Notes: generated by a model from the sequence alone, not told the origin. Shown: positions 42,480 through 56,258, counted from the first letter of the stretch. The stretch is 64,000 nt of DNA from Muricea muricata (GCA_963855995.1 OY979727.1:12020946-12084945), one strand, 5' to 3'. Made by a program: numbers and translations.

Positions 42480-45400
42480 TCATCGAGAGCTTGGCTCGAT
42501 ATGTTCAGACATTAAAGTAAGTAAGCCATCCATCTTAACTATGACGTCAGCTTCACTAAAGCCTAGTCCGACAGCCTTTGATACGTTCACTGTATCCATA
42601 AAGTACCCCTCAAGTCCCACGTCACCATGCATGTTCCTTACAAACCCCACAGCTTGACGCCTGTAGCTCCCGACATTCGTCCCATAATCCCTTGCGCTAC
42701 TCAAGTGGTTACACATGACTTCGAGTTCGTCCAGTTCCGCGATGCTATTTTCAGTTTTCTCCAGGGGGGTTGGACCAACTTCAAGACATTTAACAGCGTG
42801 GGCAACAAAGGGAAGACACGGCTTCACCTTACCCAGGGAGGGGTGAGTACCTTGCGAATTTAGAATTGCGTAAACTGCCTTCAATGTGTTGTGATAAATA
42901 ATTGATAGCTTCGGATGACTTTCTTCCAAACGTTGCCATGTCAGTTTTAAACGCTTTACCTAGAAATAAAAACCAAATTTGTTGAAGAAAATTCAAAGTA
43001 TTTATTTCAGGTACCCTAATATAATTATTAAGAAAACATATAAAATCTAATTTAATGTATCAAGGTCCTTGCAAGAGATTCTGGAGGTTAACTGTATAGT
43101 AAGATCCCTTATATAGCTATAATAAAATAATAATTAATTTACATATGAAATATTTACAGCTAGAAAATATTTAACTTATTAAATATTTGACTTATTATTT
43201 TATTTATTTAACTTATTAAATATTTAAGGTGGCTCGATAGTCAGAATTCATTAGAAATTTTGTCTCTACGATTAAATGTTTTGTCGTTAATGCTTGAGCT
43301 TCATTTTAGTTCATTGCACAACTCTACAGCACTGTTTGCTGTATTTAAAAAAGAATTTCTTAAAAGTTTGCCTGAACATAGAAATCACGTTTCTTGTTGG
43401 AACTCGTTTCTAATTATAAGTTCATTTCCATAAACTCCACACCTTACCTATGACAACAATGTCTCTGGACATACGAACGGTAGGAATATAAAACTTTTCC
43501 AATTATGAATACAACCAGCAGAGCCATGCAATGAACTAAACTAAGCTTTACACGCGCACTGTAAAAGATTCTATGGCGAAAGAAGTATTATGTGCTATGA
43601 GTTATACTATCGAGCCACCTTAACTTATTATATTACTTATTTAACTTAGACTAAGACCAAAGTCATTCTCGACGATGTGATATATAGCCTAGATCCACAT
43701 TTTCTTTTGTGGGCTGTGTTCAAATTAGTTACATAAAGTTTATATCGGCGTACATACTCTATCACATCGATCACATTGATACATTCACGACATTCACGGC
43801 TAAACAGGCTTAAACTAGGCTTAGAGGTGACAAGCATGACAACATTGATTTATTTTTACCTGGGTAGCTTCCAGTCCCTCCATCACGGCCATAAAGCCAT
43901 TCAGGTTGCCAAGGGAACCAAACAAGGCATGAGCAATGCCAATAAAAACTGTGAGAATATCGATACGTTCCTCAATTTCTCCAGCGGCAATTACCATCGA
44001 ACTCACCCAAGACGTCATGATAGAATGCCTGTTGGAGTGAAAACAAAACTCTCACGCACGGGAAAGAAAGTTTACGAAACCACAGTAAACGAGTTGTAAC
44101 TAGTGCGTTCGCAAGCTGTTGCCAAGTTGTGTTTGCACTGCTTGTTTCCAGTTGTTGGAACAAGTTTGGAACAAGCTGTTAACAACTTGTAACAAGCTTG
44201 ACGAGACTATCAGCCTTGGTACAAAGGTTGTTCCAACAAGACTGATACAGTTATGTAATAGCAATATTGTTTCAACCTTGTGTTGTCAACTTTGTGACAA
44301 TATTGTTACAACAGGTCTGTATCAGAGCTGTCAGGACAAGTTTGAGACCTGATATTGCTGCCAAGCTCGTTACAAATTGTCAATTTCTCAAACTTGTCAG
44401 CCACTCGGGTCAAGCAGGGCGAACACTACTTGTTGATGACAGACTGCCACTCATATTGTTCTTCAGCATTGTGACACCGGGGTTACTCAGGCTCAACAAT
44501 ACTGAACAATATTGTTGACAAAAATGAACAATGCAGGCAGCAAAACATTGTTCAATCCTGTCTTCATCAACCCTGAACAGGTTGCTGAACACCTGTATAC
44601 TTTTTGGGAACAGCTTGAATAAAATTTTCCACAAAGCTCTCACCTCTTTAAAATATTTTGTCTGAGTTCACTTCCTTCGGGAAATAAAATCAATTCCAGT
44701 CCACTTGGGGTGGCCGCCTCGTTCTCGCAAAATCCCTCACCCCAGACCACCTCAAGATCTCGGCGCGTCATTTGCTTCGCTAAGGTCAGGCAATCATGTC
44801 TGCCGAACTCCTTGTACAGGGTTTTACGAAACATCTCGAATACTTCATTTAAGATGGATTGTTTTTTCTTCATGAGCGCCGATTGTTCGGCTTGTTTTTT
44901 CGGCGGGATGGCGACCGTATCATATATGACCTCGTTTTGATTTACGTCCACGTCCTCAACATACAAACTCGGTGGAGAGGAGCGTGACCCAGTACGTGGC
45001 CGCTGATCCACACCATCAAAATGGCTGCGCAACTGGTCCGCACTCAATGTGGGATCGCTACAATTTCGCTCGCGCCTTAATACCAATGGTGGTGTACCTG
45101 CAGGTGTTGCAGGCGCACTTGACACCTTAATAGTCGGGCCCAACTCAGGCACTAACAGAAAGCCGTTATCCCGATTGGCCGGCGATAACAATTGTACCTC
45201 TTCCGTATCTGTGACTAATTTTTTGTTGGCGTATAAATACTGTATAAGATCCACGAGGTTTTCAAAACTGCCGCTCTTGTACAGTTTGTATTTGTACTTG
45301 AGATTCTTTGTGGTCGAACGTTCTATGGGGTAGTGCTTGACCACGCCGTTTTCGTTCACAGAAATAGAATAGTCTCCAGATCTCGCGGGATTCTCGCGGA

Positions 45401-47040
45401 CCAGAAATTCGCCTTCGTTGCAGAGTACCTTTACGGCATATTCCGAAGTCAGGCGACCATGGAACCAGGCCTGGTCGGCCAGATCTTGTTGCACATCTTG
45501 TTCCTTGGCCCTGTGTAGACGTTTCGAGAGAATTTTTGCCATTCTGAAAGAAAAATTGATTGACAAACAATAGCTTTGCGATCACGGGCCGGTTGAAAGC
45601 TTGAGGCCCTGTCACACGGTGCAATTTTCCTTGCAACTTGCAACGCAATTCTAATCTTAAGAGATGTAAATTTGTACCAAATATTTGGTATGCTAAAAAT
45701 ATGTTGGCAAACTGTGATGGAAACATGTATTTTTGCCAATCATGCCAATTTTACATCTCTTAAGAGTAGAATTGCATTGCAAGTTGCAAGAAAAATTGCC
45801 CGTGTGACAGGGCCTTTGGTTAGCACTAACCCTGGGTAAATGTCATCAGTTGTTTTAATTCCTGTACTTCCACACGAACGCTTATTTCAAAACCTCAGAA
45901 ACCAAAACATTCAGGGCTCGAAATAGTGGGCTGCCAACGGCCAACAAAAGCAGGCCATATTTTAGAGATGGCAGGCGAAAATAAAATTTGACTGCCAAAT
46001 TACAAAAAAATGGCAAGCGAAATTCAACTGAAAAGTTTGATGTCAGTTTATTTCGTTTGATTACCATAACTTGTAAGAAATAATGACTAATTAAAAACAT
46101 CGAGTTTTTAGCTTCTACCTGAAATGCTCAGTAGAAATCTAGATCGTTTTGCTGTCTAAATATGTTAGTACAGTATATTTGCACTTAACGAGAACATTCA
46201 TTTCTACAGCATACGAGACTCCACCATTTTTGGCAGGTAAAAAAAATAAAATGACAGGCTAAATGGTATTTGACCTGTGTGGTTTGGCAGGTCATATTTT
46301 TCTTTCTATTTCGAGCCTTGCAAAACATGCTATCAATACAGACGACATTTCTGAAGCATTGCTTTGCTCTTCTCATTGAGGTACGAAGGTAGATGACAAG
46401 CTTAATACATTAGTCGATCATTTTCACTCGAGATTAAGACATATTTAGCCTCGCGTTTACTACAAGCGTAAAAATACACAACCTCTTCTGGGCTATTGAA
46501 AACATGATTGAGCAATGTTTTGCTGCCCACTTTGTTCAATGTTGCTAACAATAGTGAACACTGGTGCTACACCTGGCTCAACAATGAAGAAGTCAGTCGT
46601 ACGAAAGGCGAATAGCACTATCCACTGGATAGTGATTTTCTCAAACTTTCTAAACATGTTTCGTAACTGGTGAAACCCATATAAAAGTTCCGCACTACTT
46701 GCAAGTCAATCAAGGTCGCTTTTTGTCTCTTGTGAGTTCAATATCCCTGGTCTCGTTGCCTTTTACGCCTTTTTGCGGCAGTTGGAAAATCACTATACGG
46801 TGGATAGTACCATCCATTTTTCGTACAACTGGCCCCTGGACAATAATGTGACAACATTGATGAATGTTGCCAGCAAAACATCGTTTAATGCTGTTTTCGT
46901 GAACACAGGTTGTTCATTTTTTCTAAGAGAATGAATGATAATATATCTTACTTCTTAAACGGCATTCCCCTGTCAGCGGATTTCAGATGATTCCTCTTCT
47001 CCGAGGTGGAAGACATTTGCTCGACTTGTTGTGCAGACAT
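42480..47040 (-). CDS. SH2 + Cdc25-like adaptor, BCAR3/SH2D3 (NSP) family, 545 aa
   Basis: Four exons give a complete frame: 46952-47040, 44644-45543, 43860-44028, 42480-42959; GT-AG sites and phases agree. Residues about 56-150 are an SH2 domain (WFHGRLTSEYAV, then EFLVRENPARSGDYSIS with the phosphotyrosine-binding Arg of FLVRE). A Pro/Ser-rich linker with YDTV follows, then from about residue 255 a Cdc25/RasGEF-like domain (MTRRDLEVVWGEG, SWVSSMVIAAGEIEERIDIL, VKRLKLTWQRL). In this family that domain is catalytically inactive and binds p130Cas/BCAR1-type scaffolds, so the product should link phosphotyrosine signals to adhesion and Rap/Rac control at the membrane. SH2 plus GEF-like order without other domains is diagnostic. 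It is shorter than vertebrate BCAR3, with a short 29-residue exon 1. It cannot be resolved into BCAR3, SH2D3A or SH2D3C and probably predates that split. Confidence 0.92.
44095..44600. repeat. Dispersed AACAAG/CAATATTGTTG repeat in adaptor gene intron 2
   Basis: Intron 2 is filled with degenerate words such as CAACTTGTAACAAGC and CAATATTGTTGACA. Related words occur at 46,500-46,580, 46,840-46,920, 41,960-42,130, 59,820-59,940 and 60,340-60,540. Non-coding. Confidence 0.5.
45604..45815. mobile_element. MITE in intron 1 of the SH2 adaptor gene
   Basis: TIRs AGGCCCTGTCACACGG and its complement CCGTGTGACAGGGCCT enclose about 212 bp with subterminal inverted TTGCAACTTGCAA and TTAAGAGATGTAAA. There is no coding frame. 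The target duplication is not clear. Confidence 0.75.
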
Positions 47041-50000
47041 ACTTTATGTTCTTAATATTCTCCTTTTTTAACACAAAGAACTATTCTAGAAAAAAATAAA
47101 CAACGAACACAAATGACGGTCTACCATCTTTCCCAACGAACGAGCCATTTGGTCAAATAAATTACACGAGTTAATCGGGTCCCTTGTCCGTCCTTTAAAG
47201 GGTGTTAGCCAGAGAATCACTCGGGTAAATTGGGAAAGTAGACAAATTGAGCAGGGATGTTTGGTGGAAACTTTACACTCAGATATGATCGGGAAAGTTC
47301 CTTATCATCTAAAAAAGGAAACTTTCCTTCATCTTGGCTCATGGACCGAAATTGGAACCAATTCTGTAAAAGTGACGATTTTTCTTTCTCAAAGTCTCAC
47401 AGCAATTCGCGCTACACATGCATTTATTGAAATGGTTGCCAGGAGCTCGTTCACCAAGGCAACCATATTTGATCATTTCGACTATATTCCTAAGATTGCC
47501 AACGGCTCGGATTGTCAAACCCTTCGGCATTTTAATTATGGTCATTTTGAACATCGTAATTATGCAAAATCTATTAAGCAGACATCCAATATTAAAAATA
47601 ACTTTTCCTGACGACGACTGCTAAACGTAAGCCAACAAGTAAATATTATGTATTCACAACCCATAATTTAATTCCTAAACCAGTTCAAGACGACAAAAGG
47701 CCATGACAACGCGGTGGTTTGAAAGAAAATTCTGGAATCATTTGTAACGACATGAATAGGCATGTTTTCAAATATTCAAAATCTGTATGCACCCCACCAT
47801 CTTTGAATGATCCGTAGAGTTTTTCCTATAACTTGGCAAGCATCGCTTTTGGCCTTGTTTAGACAATTCCCAAGCTCATATGTTACGTTATATTGTATCC
47901 TACGGAACTGATGTAATGGTCCACGAATAGCGCTCTTAAGTCTTAATAAGGGCGCGAAAAAGAGAAAACATTGATGAATATACAATACAGTTAGTATTTA
48001 ACATGTATATGAAATGATTGACTAAACTATTCAACAATATTTTATTCGATTTTTCATTGAGTAAATATAACGTACACTGCTTCCCTTTAATTATGATCAG
48101 TTTAACAGAACTTGCTTGTATATATTATAAATATTATATCATACGTAGCGAGTAAAGGTATGACATTTTGCAATAATAGTTGAGGACAACATTCCCTTTG
48201 CAAATAAAGATATTATACATTTTAATCTATAACACATCGGTTACGTCGTAAGTGCGTGCGTTTGCTGTAAAACACATTGTATATTTTATACGGTCGACGA
48301 ATCCGATTGTTACAATGGCAGATACAGGCAATATCATGCGAAATGATACAAAACACGGTGCTTTAAAACAATACAATTATATAACAAACCTTGTACGCCA
48401 GATTGTTCTACGAACTGCACAGAGAGTCGCTTATATTAGAATTGATGCTAGCCATCACCAAGTACTCAGCAATATGAAACTAGCTTTACTCCAGTATTGA
48501 AGTTATTACGAAGTCATGAATTATCAATGAACCTCAAGTATGTGCACTTGATATGCAAATCAGAGTCAAGTTGCTAAAACGAATCATAAAGTACGTGTCC
48601 GTAAAGACCCTTCCCAGTTGAGATAATTTGGAACTTTCCAAGGAACTTTCCAAGTCATAACTGAGTAGGAAGACGTCATTTTATCCGATGAACGTGCGTG
48701 TATTTTTTATTTCATTGCCATGTATATTGTAAAGAGAACACCCAAACAACATACATCGAGGTCGACAGTAAGTCATTCAATTCTACTCACTTCATGCTAA
48801 GTGTACAAAGTGATGTAAGAAGAGTCTTCAGATTAGGACTGCTGCTCAGACAATATTACCTTCCAAATTTGCCCTTAAGTTCAGTTTACTGGTTAAAGCC
48901 CCTTTGGTCAAATGTTTCGTGAACGTGTAAATTAGGAATTTTTGATAAACTTGTCAAAGTTTCCTAACTTACAGGGTAAAAAAGAAACATTTGCCACATA
49001 AAATTTGTCAAAGAAAAGGTTGTCGTCTGAAAAGTGCTTAACACCAAATGATTCATTACAAAACAACTTAAACAATCACTTATTGAAAATATGGACAAAA
49101 GTTCTCAACATTAAAGGTATTAAGTTCATAATACGCCCTGCATACCTACAGTAGGCCGTACCTTCCTTAATTATCACCTCGCGAGATGCCACAACGAGTT
49201 TATCAATCCACAAACGTTTCCGTGAATCAATTTCGCGGTTGCGTTGATTTTAAATCGTGTATAATATAACAATCCAAAATAGAGTTGACGTTCGCGGGCA
49301 TGAATGTGTTTTTGGCCCGACTCAGAATCATTTTGAGCTCTGAGGAGGGCCAAAAACATATTTATGCCCAAGAACATCAACTCTATTACTATTACAATAA
49401 CTTTAAAGGCCATATATTTGAGAAAAAAACAAATTAAAATATCACTCAAAAGTGGGCATTTAAAATGATTTATAAATTAGCTATTACGTCAGCGGGCTAA
49501 AATGTATTTTAGCCTGCTGATTTGTTTATTTTAGCCCGCAAAATACGTCACAATGCTCGCTAAAGTTATTATAATTGATATTATACACATTATGTATGAC
49601 TAACAAGGAATTTGACATAATTCTTAAATGGTTACTCAATTTATGCTTCTCCAAAGATTGATCGAGAAACACCAACAGGCGAGAAATATCAATATATCAT
49701 AAAAAGTTAATCCATACAGCTAATTGAAAAAATTTAAAAAATTATACTTCCCGATTGTGATAAAAATTTTCCTTTTCAACTTATGAAAAAACGCAGCTCT
49801 CAAATATATCGCCACTTTACATGCTCATGTCGTTTTTCTCAAGTGAGTTACACTGGAAAAGTTATGAGAGGTCTTTATGTAATTACATCATTGGGTGGCG
49901 TTAAGCCAATACAGTGCTCTAACACGGTAAACGGCCCATTTTGATCCAGCGCATTCAATTAAGTGATGACAAGTAGTAGAAATGCTTTATTTCCTCTTAA

Positions 50001-52440
50001 AAACATTTTACTTTAACATTATAGAAACGCCATAGCCAAATTTTGTAATTATAGATAGTCGCTGTTTATTCCTTGATAGATACAGTTTATTCCTTGATAC
50101 ATGCAGTTGATTCCTTGATACATACAGTTGATTGCTTGATGGAAACACTTTATTTTGATGGAAACAGTTTAGCAAAATATAAATTTTCCTGGTGTGTTTT
50201 TTCTCAGTTCAAAGAGAATTTCAGAGTATTTCATAACAAAAACCATTTTTTTCCAGATTCTACTAAAAGAATTGGATCACTCGTTCTCGATTTCTATGTA
50301 CGGTGAAAGAAATCTCGAGCTCGTAATCTGATGGCTAAATAAACGATCGAGGGAATGGATTGGAAACGTGAGCTAAAACGTTTATGTATATTAAACCAAC
50401 ATGCACTGGCGTTAGACATTTTCTGCACGCAAACATTCCGAATAGGAGTTTTAAAAGTGGACAGTAAAGTCGGGCCATATCGCAAATGTAGCGTCAGCAA
50501 CTTTAAATGCTTCGGCTCAAGTTTTCACGCTTACTAATAACATTTTAAAATATCCGGCAATATTCAATCACCAATTACCCGCAACAACACTTCGCGTAAA
50601 GGCGTCGCATTCTTCGAGCAAATATTTGCCTTTTACGTTAATGAGATTACTCTAGGTGAAAATACTATATAGGGAAATCAGGACGGTATGTTTTTAATGA
50701 AAATTGCAGACAATGTTAAAGTATACTTCAGGATTTTTTGAACTGAATTGTTCTCGTAACGCATATACATTTCTCACCAATTCTTCCTTCTCCAAACTCG
50801 TTTAAAACCAGTATCTGTAATTTGGTAAATCTCAATTTGAAGTCATCTCTTCATATATTTACAGAAGAAATAGCGGTGTAAAAGTTAATCTTACTGTTAA
50901 GCGCGTGTATTCCGTAAACATAACAACATTTCCTTGTTATTTAAAATATAATAGCATTATGTTGCTGCCAATGACTGTTTATTTGCGTACTAAAAATACA
51001 AAACAGCAATCCTTTTATGTACTGGATTGTCGCATTAAAACATCATTAAGCGATTAAATCAATTTGTCAATTAAAGTCTGTCAAATGTAAAAATGCCAAA
51101 TATTTTTGCGCAACATTTTTTTTCATTACATAACATAACGAACATTTTGTCACTTCTTGGACCCGAATCGCTCCGTTTTTATTCACATCACATCATTCGC
51201 CAAGAGTTACCAAGTGGCCGATAACTGCTCTTTTACTTGTAAACATACATGCCTGTTCGTACAATAATATTGCAGCATGAAGATGGGATTATCAGCGATG
51301 AAATTACACACAGTTCCATAGCTGGGGGCCCGCTCCCGACAGCAAAGTGATGAACATTTAATTTTCAATGTCAAAAAATGTCAAAAAGGAATTTCAAAGC
51401 ACTTCCTTATATGAATTCGAGGACATTTAAGTACTTGATTTTTTTCTCCAAATTTAAGGTCATTAAGGTTTTCCGCGAACACAGCACCCAAGACGGTCGG
51501 GACATTCGCGAAGGGAATCCTAAATATAACTGGAAAAATAAACCTAAAAATAATAAGTTCGGTTTGGCACAACCAGTGAAATGTCCCTTCAACCCAATGC
51601 GACAGTCTCCGCGAAGTTATACCGAAATTTTGCCCTTTGAAATTCTACCGCACTTATAATTGCTTCATACGCCTCTCTTCCGCCGTAGCCAGTTCATCAA
51701 ATTAGGTGAAACTTGCCTAAAATTCTCAGCAAGTACAGACGAGTAAATGTGGGCGAGGAAGAAACAGCCCCATGGGGTTATTTAGTCGTTCAGCGCACCG
51801 GTTCACACTATATATAGGAAATGAAGAATGCGGTCAAATTTGTATGGGAACAAATTGTCGCTGATGATATTTTTTCTCACAGTTCCTAGAGTGCGGTACT
51901 TAATTAATAAAAAAAATTATCAAGTAGTTTATATTAGTCTTCGAAACATGAAGAAAGTTCCTTGTGATGTGTTTGCAATACATATTTAGCCGTGTTTGGC
52001 ACGTAGCTTGTCGTGTTCTCGTGTATTCCATGCACGAACTATAGTTGTTCGTTAAAGCTAAAGGACGGTTGGTTTAGTCGACCAATGCAGAGCTTAAGCA
52101 AAGTGTACTACAAGGTTTTTATTTGAATTTACCATTTGATCCCGTCATATTCTTGCGCCATTCCGTACTAATGGTATTACAATCGTACAGTCGCGGCTAA
52201 AAAGGCAACGAAATTTCTGACAAATATCACGGAGGAAAAAAGAATGTGTTAGGACTCCATGACTATTCCTGTTCATGCGTTCTTGTGTGTGTATTTTAAA
52301 TGATAAGTTTCCCTATACTTTTTCGCGAATCAGTCCTGTGGACTTGTGAATGCTGCATATTGGCATCGCGACCATCGTCTATGAGAAGAGTGAGAGCAAT
52401 AACAAAAACAAATCTCGTGCTTGAAATCTTAAGTAAATTT
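47041..52440. other. Gene-poor intergenic region
   Basis: No gene is recognised in either strand, although open frames up to 116 codons occur (47,261-47,611 plus; 51,378-51,659 plus). They show no family motif or splice partner I can support. Small structures: an inverted repeat at about 49,277-49,387 (AATAGAGTTGACGTTC ... GAACATCAACTCTATT), a short palindrome of GCGGGCTAAAAT at 49,492-49,545, and degenerate ~22-bp tandem repeats (TTCCTTGATAxATxCAGTTxA) at 50,060-50,170. The first ~100 bases are the probable 5' UTR/promoter of the SH2 adaptor gene. Confidence 0.5.
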
Positions 52441-52454
52441 AAATTACTTATTCA

Positions 52455-52620
52455 TATTAATCTGAGACGGCAGAGAACAACGAAAAATTCGTTGCTTCGA
52501 GCGGGATTTGAACTCGCATCTTCGGGTTTCCAGACTACCGCTCTACCAATTCAGCTATCGAGTCAACTTGGATTGGTAGCGAGTCTTATCCAATTTCATA
52601 CCAATAGATTAATACGAATC
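52455..52620 (-). repeat. tRNA-derived SINE, copy 3
   Basis: tRNA-like head on the minus strand at 52,496-52,565 (GTTCAAATCCCGCTCGAAG B box), with the same body (GCGAGTCTTATCCAATTT side) and tail as copies 1 and 2. Confidence 0.8.
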
Positions 52621-52664
52621 TAGTTTTTCATATCTTTGAGGATGGTTCTCAAATAGAACAATCC

Positions 52665-52815
52665 CAGCTGGCTCGATAGCTCAATTGGTAGAGCGGCGGT
52701 CTAGAAACCCGAATACGCGAGTTCAAATTGCGCTCGATACAACGAATTTTTCGTTGTTCTTCACAGTGTCAAATTAATATGAATCAAGTTTTTCATACCT
52801 CTGACGATGGTCTAA
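52665..52815 (+). repeat. tRNA-derived SINE, copy 4 (opposite orientation)
   Basis: Head at 52,672-52,745: TAGCTCAATTGGTAGAGCGG (A box) and GAGTTCAAATTGCGCTCGAT (mutated B box), then ACAACGAATTTTTCGTTGTT and the AATATGAATCAAGTTT tail. It lies about 60 bp from copy 3 in inverted orientation, so the pair can form a large hairpin. Confidence 0.8.
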
Positions 52816-54620
52816 AATTAAATAACTTATGCGTGAAGCTTTCTGAAGTGTAAATGAATCCATTCGCCGGGTGTGTGTTGACATGTAATACATGCACACA
52901 CCGCGACATTTTAACCGCATAACTTAATCATCTATAAACCTTGTCAGTTTATCTGGGCGATTTCGCTTTGTTTACGGAAAAACATAACCCACGTTATCCT
53001 GTCAGTGTATTTTTTCGCGCGATATGTTAATGAATTGGACGCAATAAATAAGACAATAGATTTAGTTAAATTATACTATATCGCATTCCTATAGTACTTA
53101 ATATGATCATGATACGTTAAATGAATGCGCTAAATGATTTGAAAAATCTACAGAATACCATTTTTCACATTTTTACAAATGATCAAGGTGAATCCTTGTT
53201 AAAGGCCGAAGGTGTGCGGCCTTCGATATTCATAGTCTGATCGCATGCAATGTTTTTGACTCTATTATAGAATCGTGTTCACAGAGATATGTTAAAACGA
53301 TGTAATGCGTTGATTCCCTTAGTCTGACAAACTTGCGCATTAGTTTTAAAAGCGTGTCAAGTCAAAATATTGGCGTTCGCTTATATTATATACATATTTA
53401 TTAACCTAGTGTTTGTTCCTGTTTACGTCAGTCCGAGAAGCAAAAACTGTCACAATATATAATGAGCAAATATTAATTACAAGCTACTGTCGATATGACG
53501 ATATTTAAACAGCATTCAAAGCAATTGTTTAACAACAATAGCCAAACATTCGCTTGACTTTACGCAAGATATTCAAACTAAACTACGCTTAGATAGAGCT
53601 ATTGATTACCCATTACGGTAATTGAAGTGACAAGGCAGATTGAAGGGTTCATGACTTCAGAAAGCAGTCGGTAACATTGAAATTAATACACACATAACAA
53701 GACGCAAACCTACCTTGTTCGATGCTTGGTCTTTGTTAAACCACAGCGGTCAATACCCAAGCTTGCGACCAGACACCAACAACGCTACTCCAATTTTAGA
53801 ATGTTTACGCAGCGCGACCTCCTGACGTCTAAGGCAACGATGGACAAAAAGAGGTGATTATACAGAGGTCAGGAAATGATCAAGGCAGATTGGAAGGGAA
53901 TGGGAAACCGAACCTAGCCCCCCGCGGAAAAATAGTTGTAGTTAAAGCGCGAATAATGATAATCTGCTGAGGTGATGATGTAAAGGTTCGAGTAACAACC
54001 TTTCGTCAATTTTATCTTTTCAAATATATGATACGGGTGAATGAATTACGAATGTCGATAGCTAGAAACTGTAAATTCACAAATATCAGCGCATTGTCTT
54101 ATTCACATGCAATGGACAAAAGATAAGAACGTGCACTTGGTAATGCGTTATTCTCTAACGTCAATGAGCGTGCGCACTTTCGCAGAAGATCTTATAATTG
54201 ATACATTACTTTCGCAGAAGATCTTATAATTGATACATTAGTGTTTACCTTCCTGAACAAGCCCCGAGTTTCGGAACTGTGAAGTTTAATCAGGGCAAAT
54301 TATGGTGATTTTAAGGTGAAGTCATAACCAATTTGACGTTTCAGCTTATTATTTCTCAATACGTCGTCACACTGAAAAGGTCAAACGAATTGTATAAAAA
54401 AAATTATCGAACTCTATCCTTGCTTCGTCGAAAAAAAACTGTTGAGAGAGATAACGAGTTTGTTCAGTGATAAGCGTGACTTGTGCTGTTGTGCACAAAT
54501 AAATAAAATTATGTCGCCTCTGAATAATTTTCCCAGGCATACCATATCCCGATTGTTTGCAAAAGTGCAACCTTATTCTCCTCAGCGAACGTCGAGAGTT
54601 ACAACGCCTGCTCAAAACTA
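52816..54620. other. Intergenic, no gene recognised
   Basis: AT-rich sequence with one obvious recent event: a perfect 33-bp tandem duplication containing TTTCGCAGAAGATCTTATAA at about 54,177-54,242. No coding or RNA feature is recognised. Confidence 0.4.
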
Positions 54621-54629
54621 CTCAAACAA

Positions 54630-54785
54630 CTCATTAACAATCCACATCACAAATTATCATCTCTTCTGCCAGACCGTCACTCCTCGAACTACGATCTCAG
54701 GAAAGCCCTCGAGATCCAACATCCAAGAGCAAGGACAGATTAAAAACTTTTATCCCGGGGTGTATCAAGGAATTTTCTTAGATTT
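54630..54785 (+). mobile_element. LINE 3'-end fragment
   Basis: Reads HKLSSLLPDRHSSNYDLRKA, then RARTDRLKTFIPGCI after a frameshift. This is the C-terminal wording of CR1/L2-type reverse transcriptase ORFs and is paralogous to the LLPDRNQPSYNLRQ region of the LINE at 4338-5194. Short and decayed. Confidence 0.7.
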
Positions 54786-55695
54786 CAATAGATACATTTT
54801 TATGAATAAGTTATATATTTTGATGTATGTGGGAATGTGTGTATGCATATACACAGTAAATACGAGTGTACTGTAAAATTATAGTTTAATATTTTTATCA
54901 ACGTTATATGTATAAACTATTGAAAAAATATTGTATGCTGCATAGAACTTAATTCACTGATGTAAAATAATCACGCAAATCAGTTATTTAAACTGCAAAG
55001 CTGTTGCGATTGCCCTGCCAGTTTTAGTGCGTTGTTTGAATCTGGCAAAGTTAATAAATGAAATTAAATTAAACTTAAAGTGGTTTTCTCAATAAATATT
55101 GCTCTACTCTATATGTACAGAGATCAGAAACCCTATTGTGTCACATTCTGCCACTTGTTACCAGTTGATATTCAATACATCCAGTATGTAATATATTTTC
55201 CATACCTGGATATAAGGTGTCAGCATGATGTTAAATTTTTAGTGGAGTTGATCTTGCATAAACAGTTTTTCATGTTCTAGTTTACCAATGCTGTATTGCA
55301 CTGACAACAGAGAAACTCAACAGTTTTGGTTAAGTACAGCAGTACCGGTACAAAACTACTGAACGTTCGCCAACAGATTCGTTATTGCATTGGTGCACTG
55401 GAATCGTCGTTATTTGTGCTTTTGCAGTGGTAAAATTGTCTAAAAATCTGCCAAAATTGACACTAAAGGAAGTGAGAAAAAAACTGTGCCTGTGGGCTGT
55501 GGTCCGCACGTTAGAAACATGTGAGAGTGATAAGCTGTGATAACATAACAATGACACAAGTACCCACGCGAAATTGCTATTTACGGTTTTGGTAACATTA
55601 TATGTGCTATAGATAACTTCCTGGTTTTAAAGTTTTAAAAGCTTCACGGGGCAAATCGTAGCTATCAATACTTTGCAAAAAGTGGATATCATTGG
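54786..55695. other. Intergenic, no gene recognised
   Basis: AT-rich; only short chance ORFs. Part may be 3' flank of the LINE fragment. Confidence 0.35.
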
Positions 55696-56258
55696 TAGGG
55701 TTGGGCGATATTTAAAAAATCAACTCACGATTATTGTTATGGAAAATATCGCGATAATCGATAATATCGCGATTAATGAAATAGAAAAAATGACCATATT
55801 TTTCAAGTACAAATAATATCAAAGCATGTATAAACTTGTATATAATCTTATTAAAGGCAAATCAGCAACAGATTAAAGTAATATGAAGGCTTTTTCTTCT
55901 CTAATATTTACTGTTCATAACTGTTGTAATATAACGCGTACTGTTCAATTTTATTCCATGTTTTGTGGAAGGAAAACTAAATTATGAACATGCAGTACAA
56001 CTACTACGAAAAGCATTTACAATAATCGATGTCTTGCTAATACACTTTTTGAGGGTATATTTGTTGCTGGAATGCAAAGATACTTTCAACTTGTTTAGGA
56101 TTCTGCAAGCTATATACATGTTTCTAAGCAATATCACGATAGTCATCGAACATGACGATAATTTCGATAAATCGTCACTCAAGTTTTTAGCTTCGATACG
56201 ATAATCGCGATTGGAAATATCACGATAAATTAAAATATCGAAATATTGCCCAACCCTA
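55696..56258. mobile_element. hAT-like MITE with 8-bp target duplication
   Basis: TIRs TAGGGTTGGGCGATATTT and the complement of TAGGGTTGGGCAATATTT are flanked on both sides by ATCATTGG (55,688-55,695 and 56,259-56,266). The interior has ATCGCGATAATCGATAATAT palindromes near both ends and no transposase. An 8-bp duplication is characteristic of hAT transposons. Confidence 0.88.

Noticed and set aside
45262..45726. 154-codon open frame, minus strand
   Set aside because: It is a shifted-frame shadow of the SH2 adaptor's exon 2 and runs into the intronic MITE.
47261..47611. 116-codon plus-strand ORF upstream of the SH2 adaptor gene
   Set aside because: An overlapping minus-strand frame is also open, there is no known motif, and no start context or splice site stands out; probably chance.
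51378..51659. 93-codon plus-strand ORF rich in Lys/Asn
   Set aside because: Composition follows the AT-rich background; no homologous wording or splice partner recognised.
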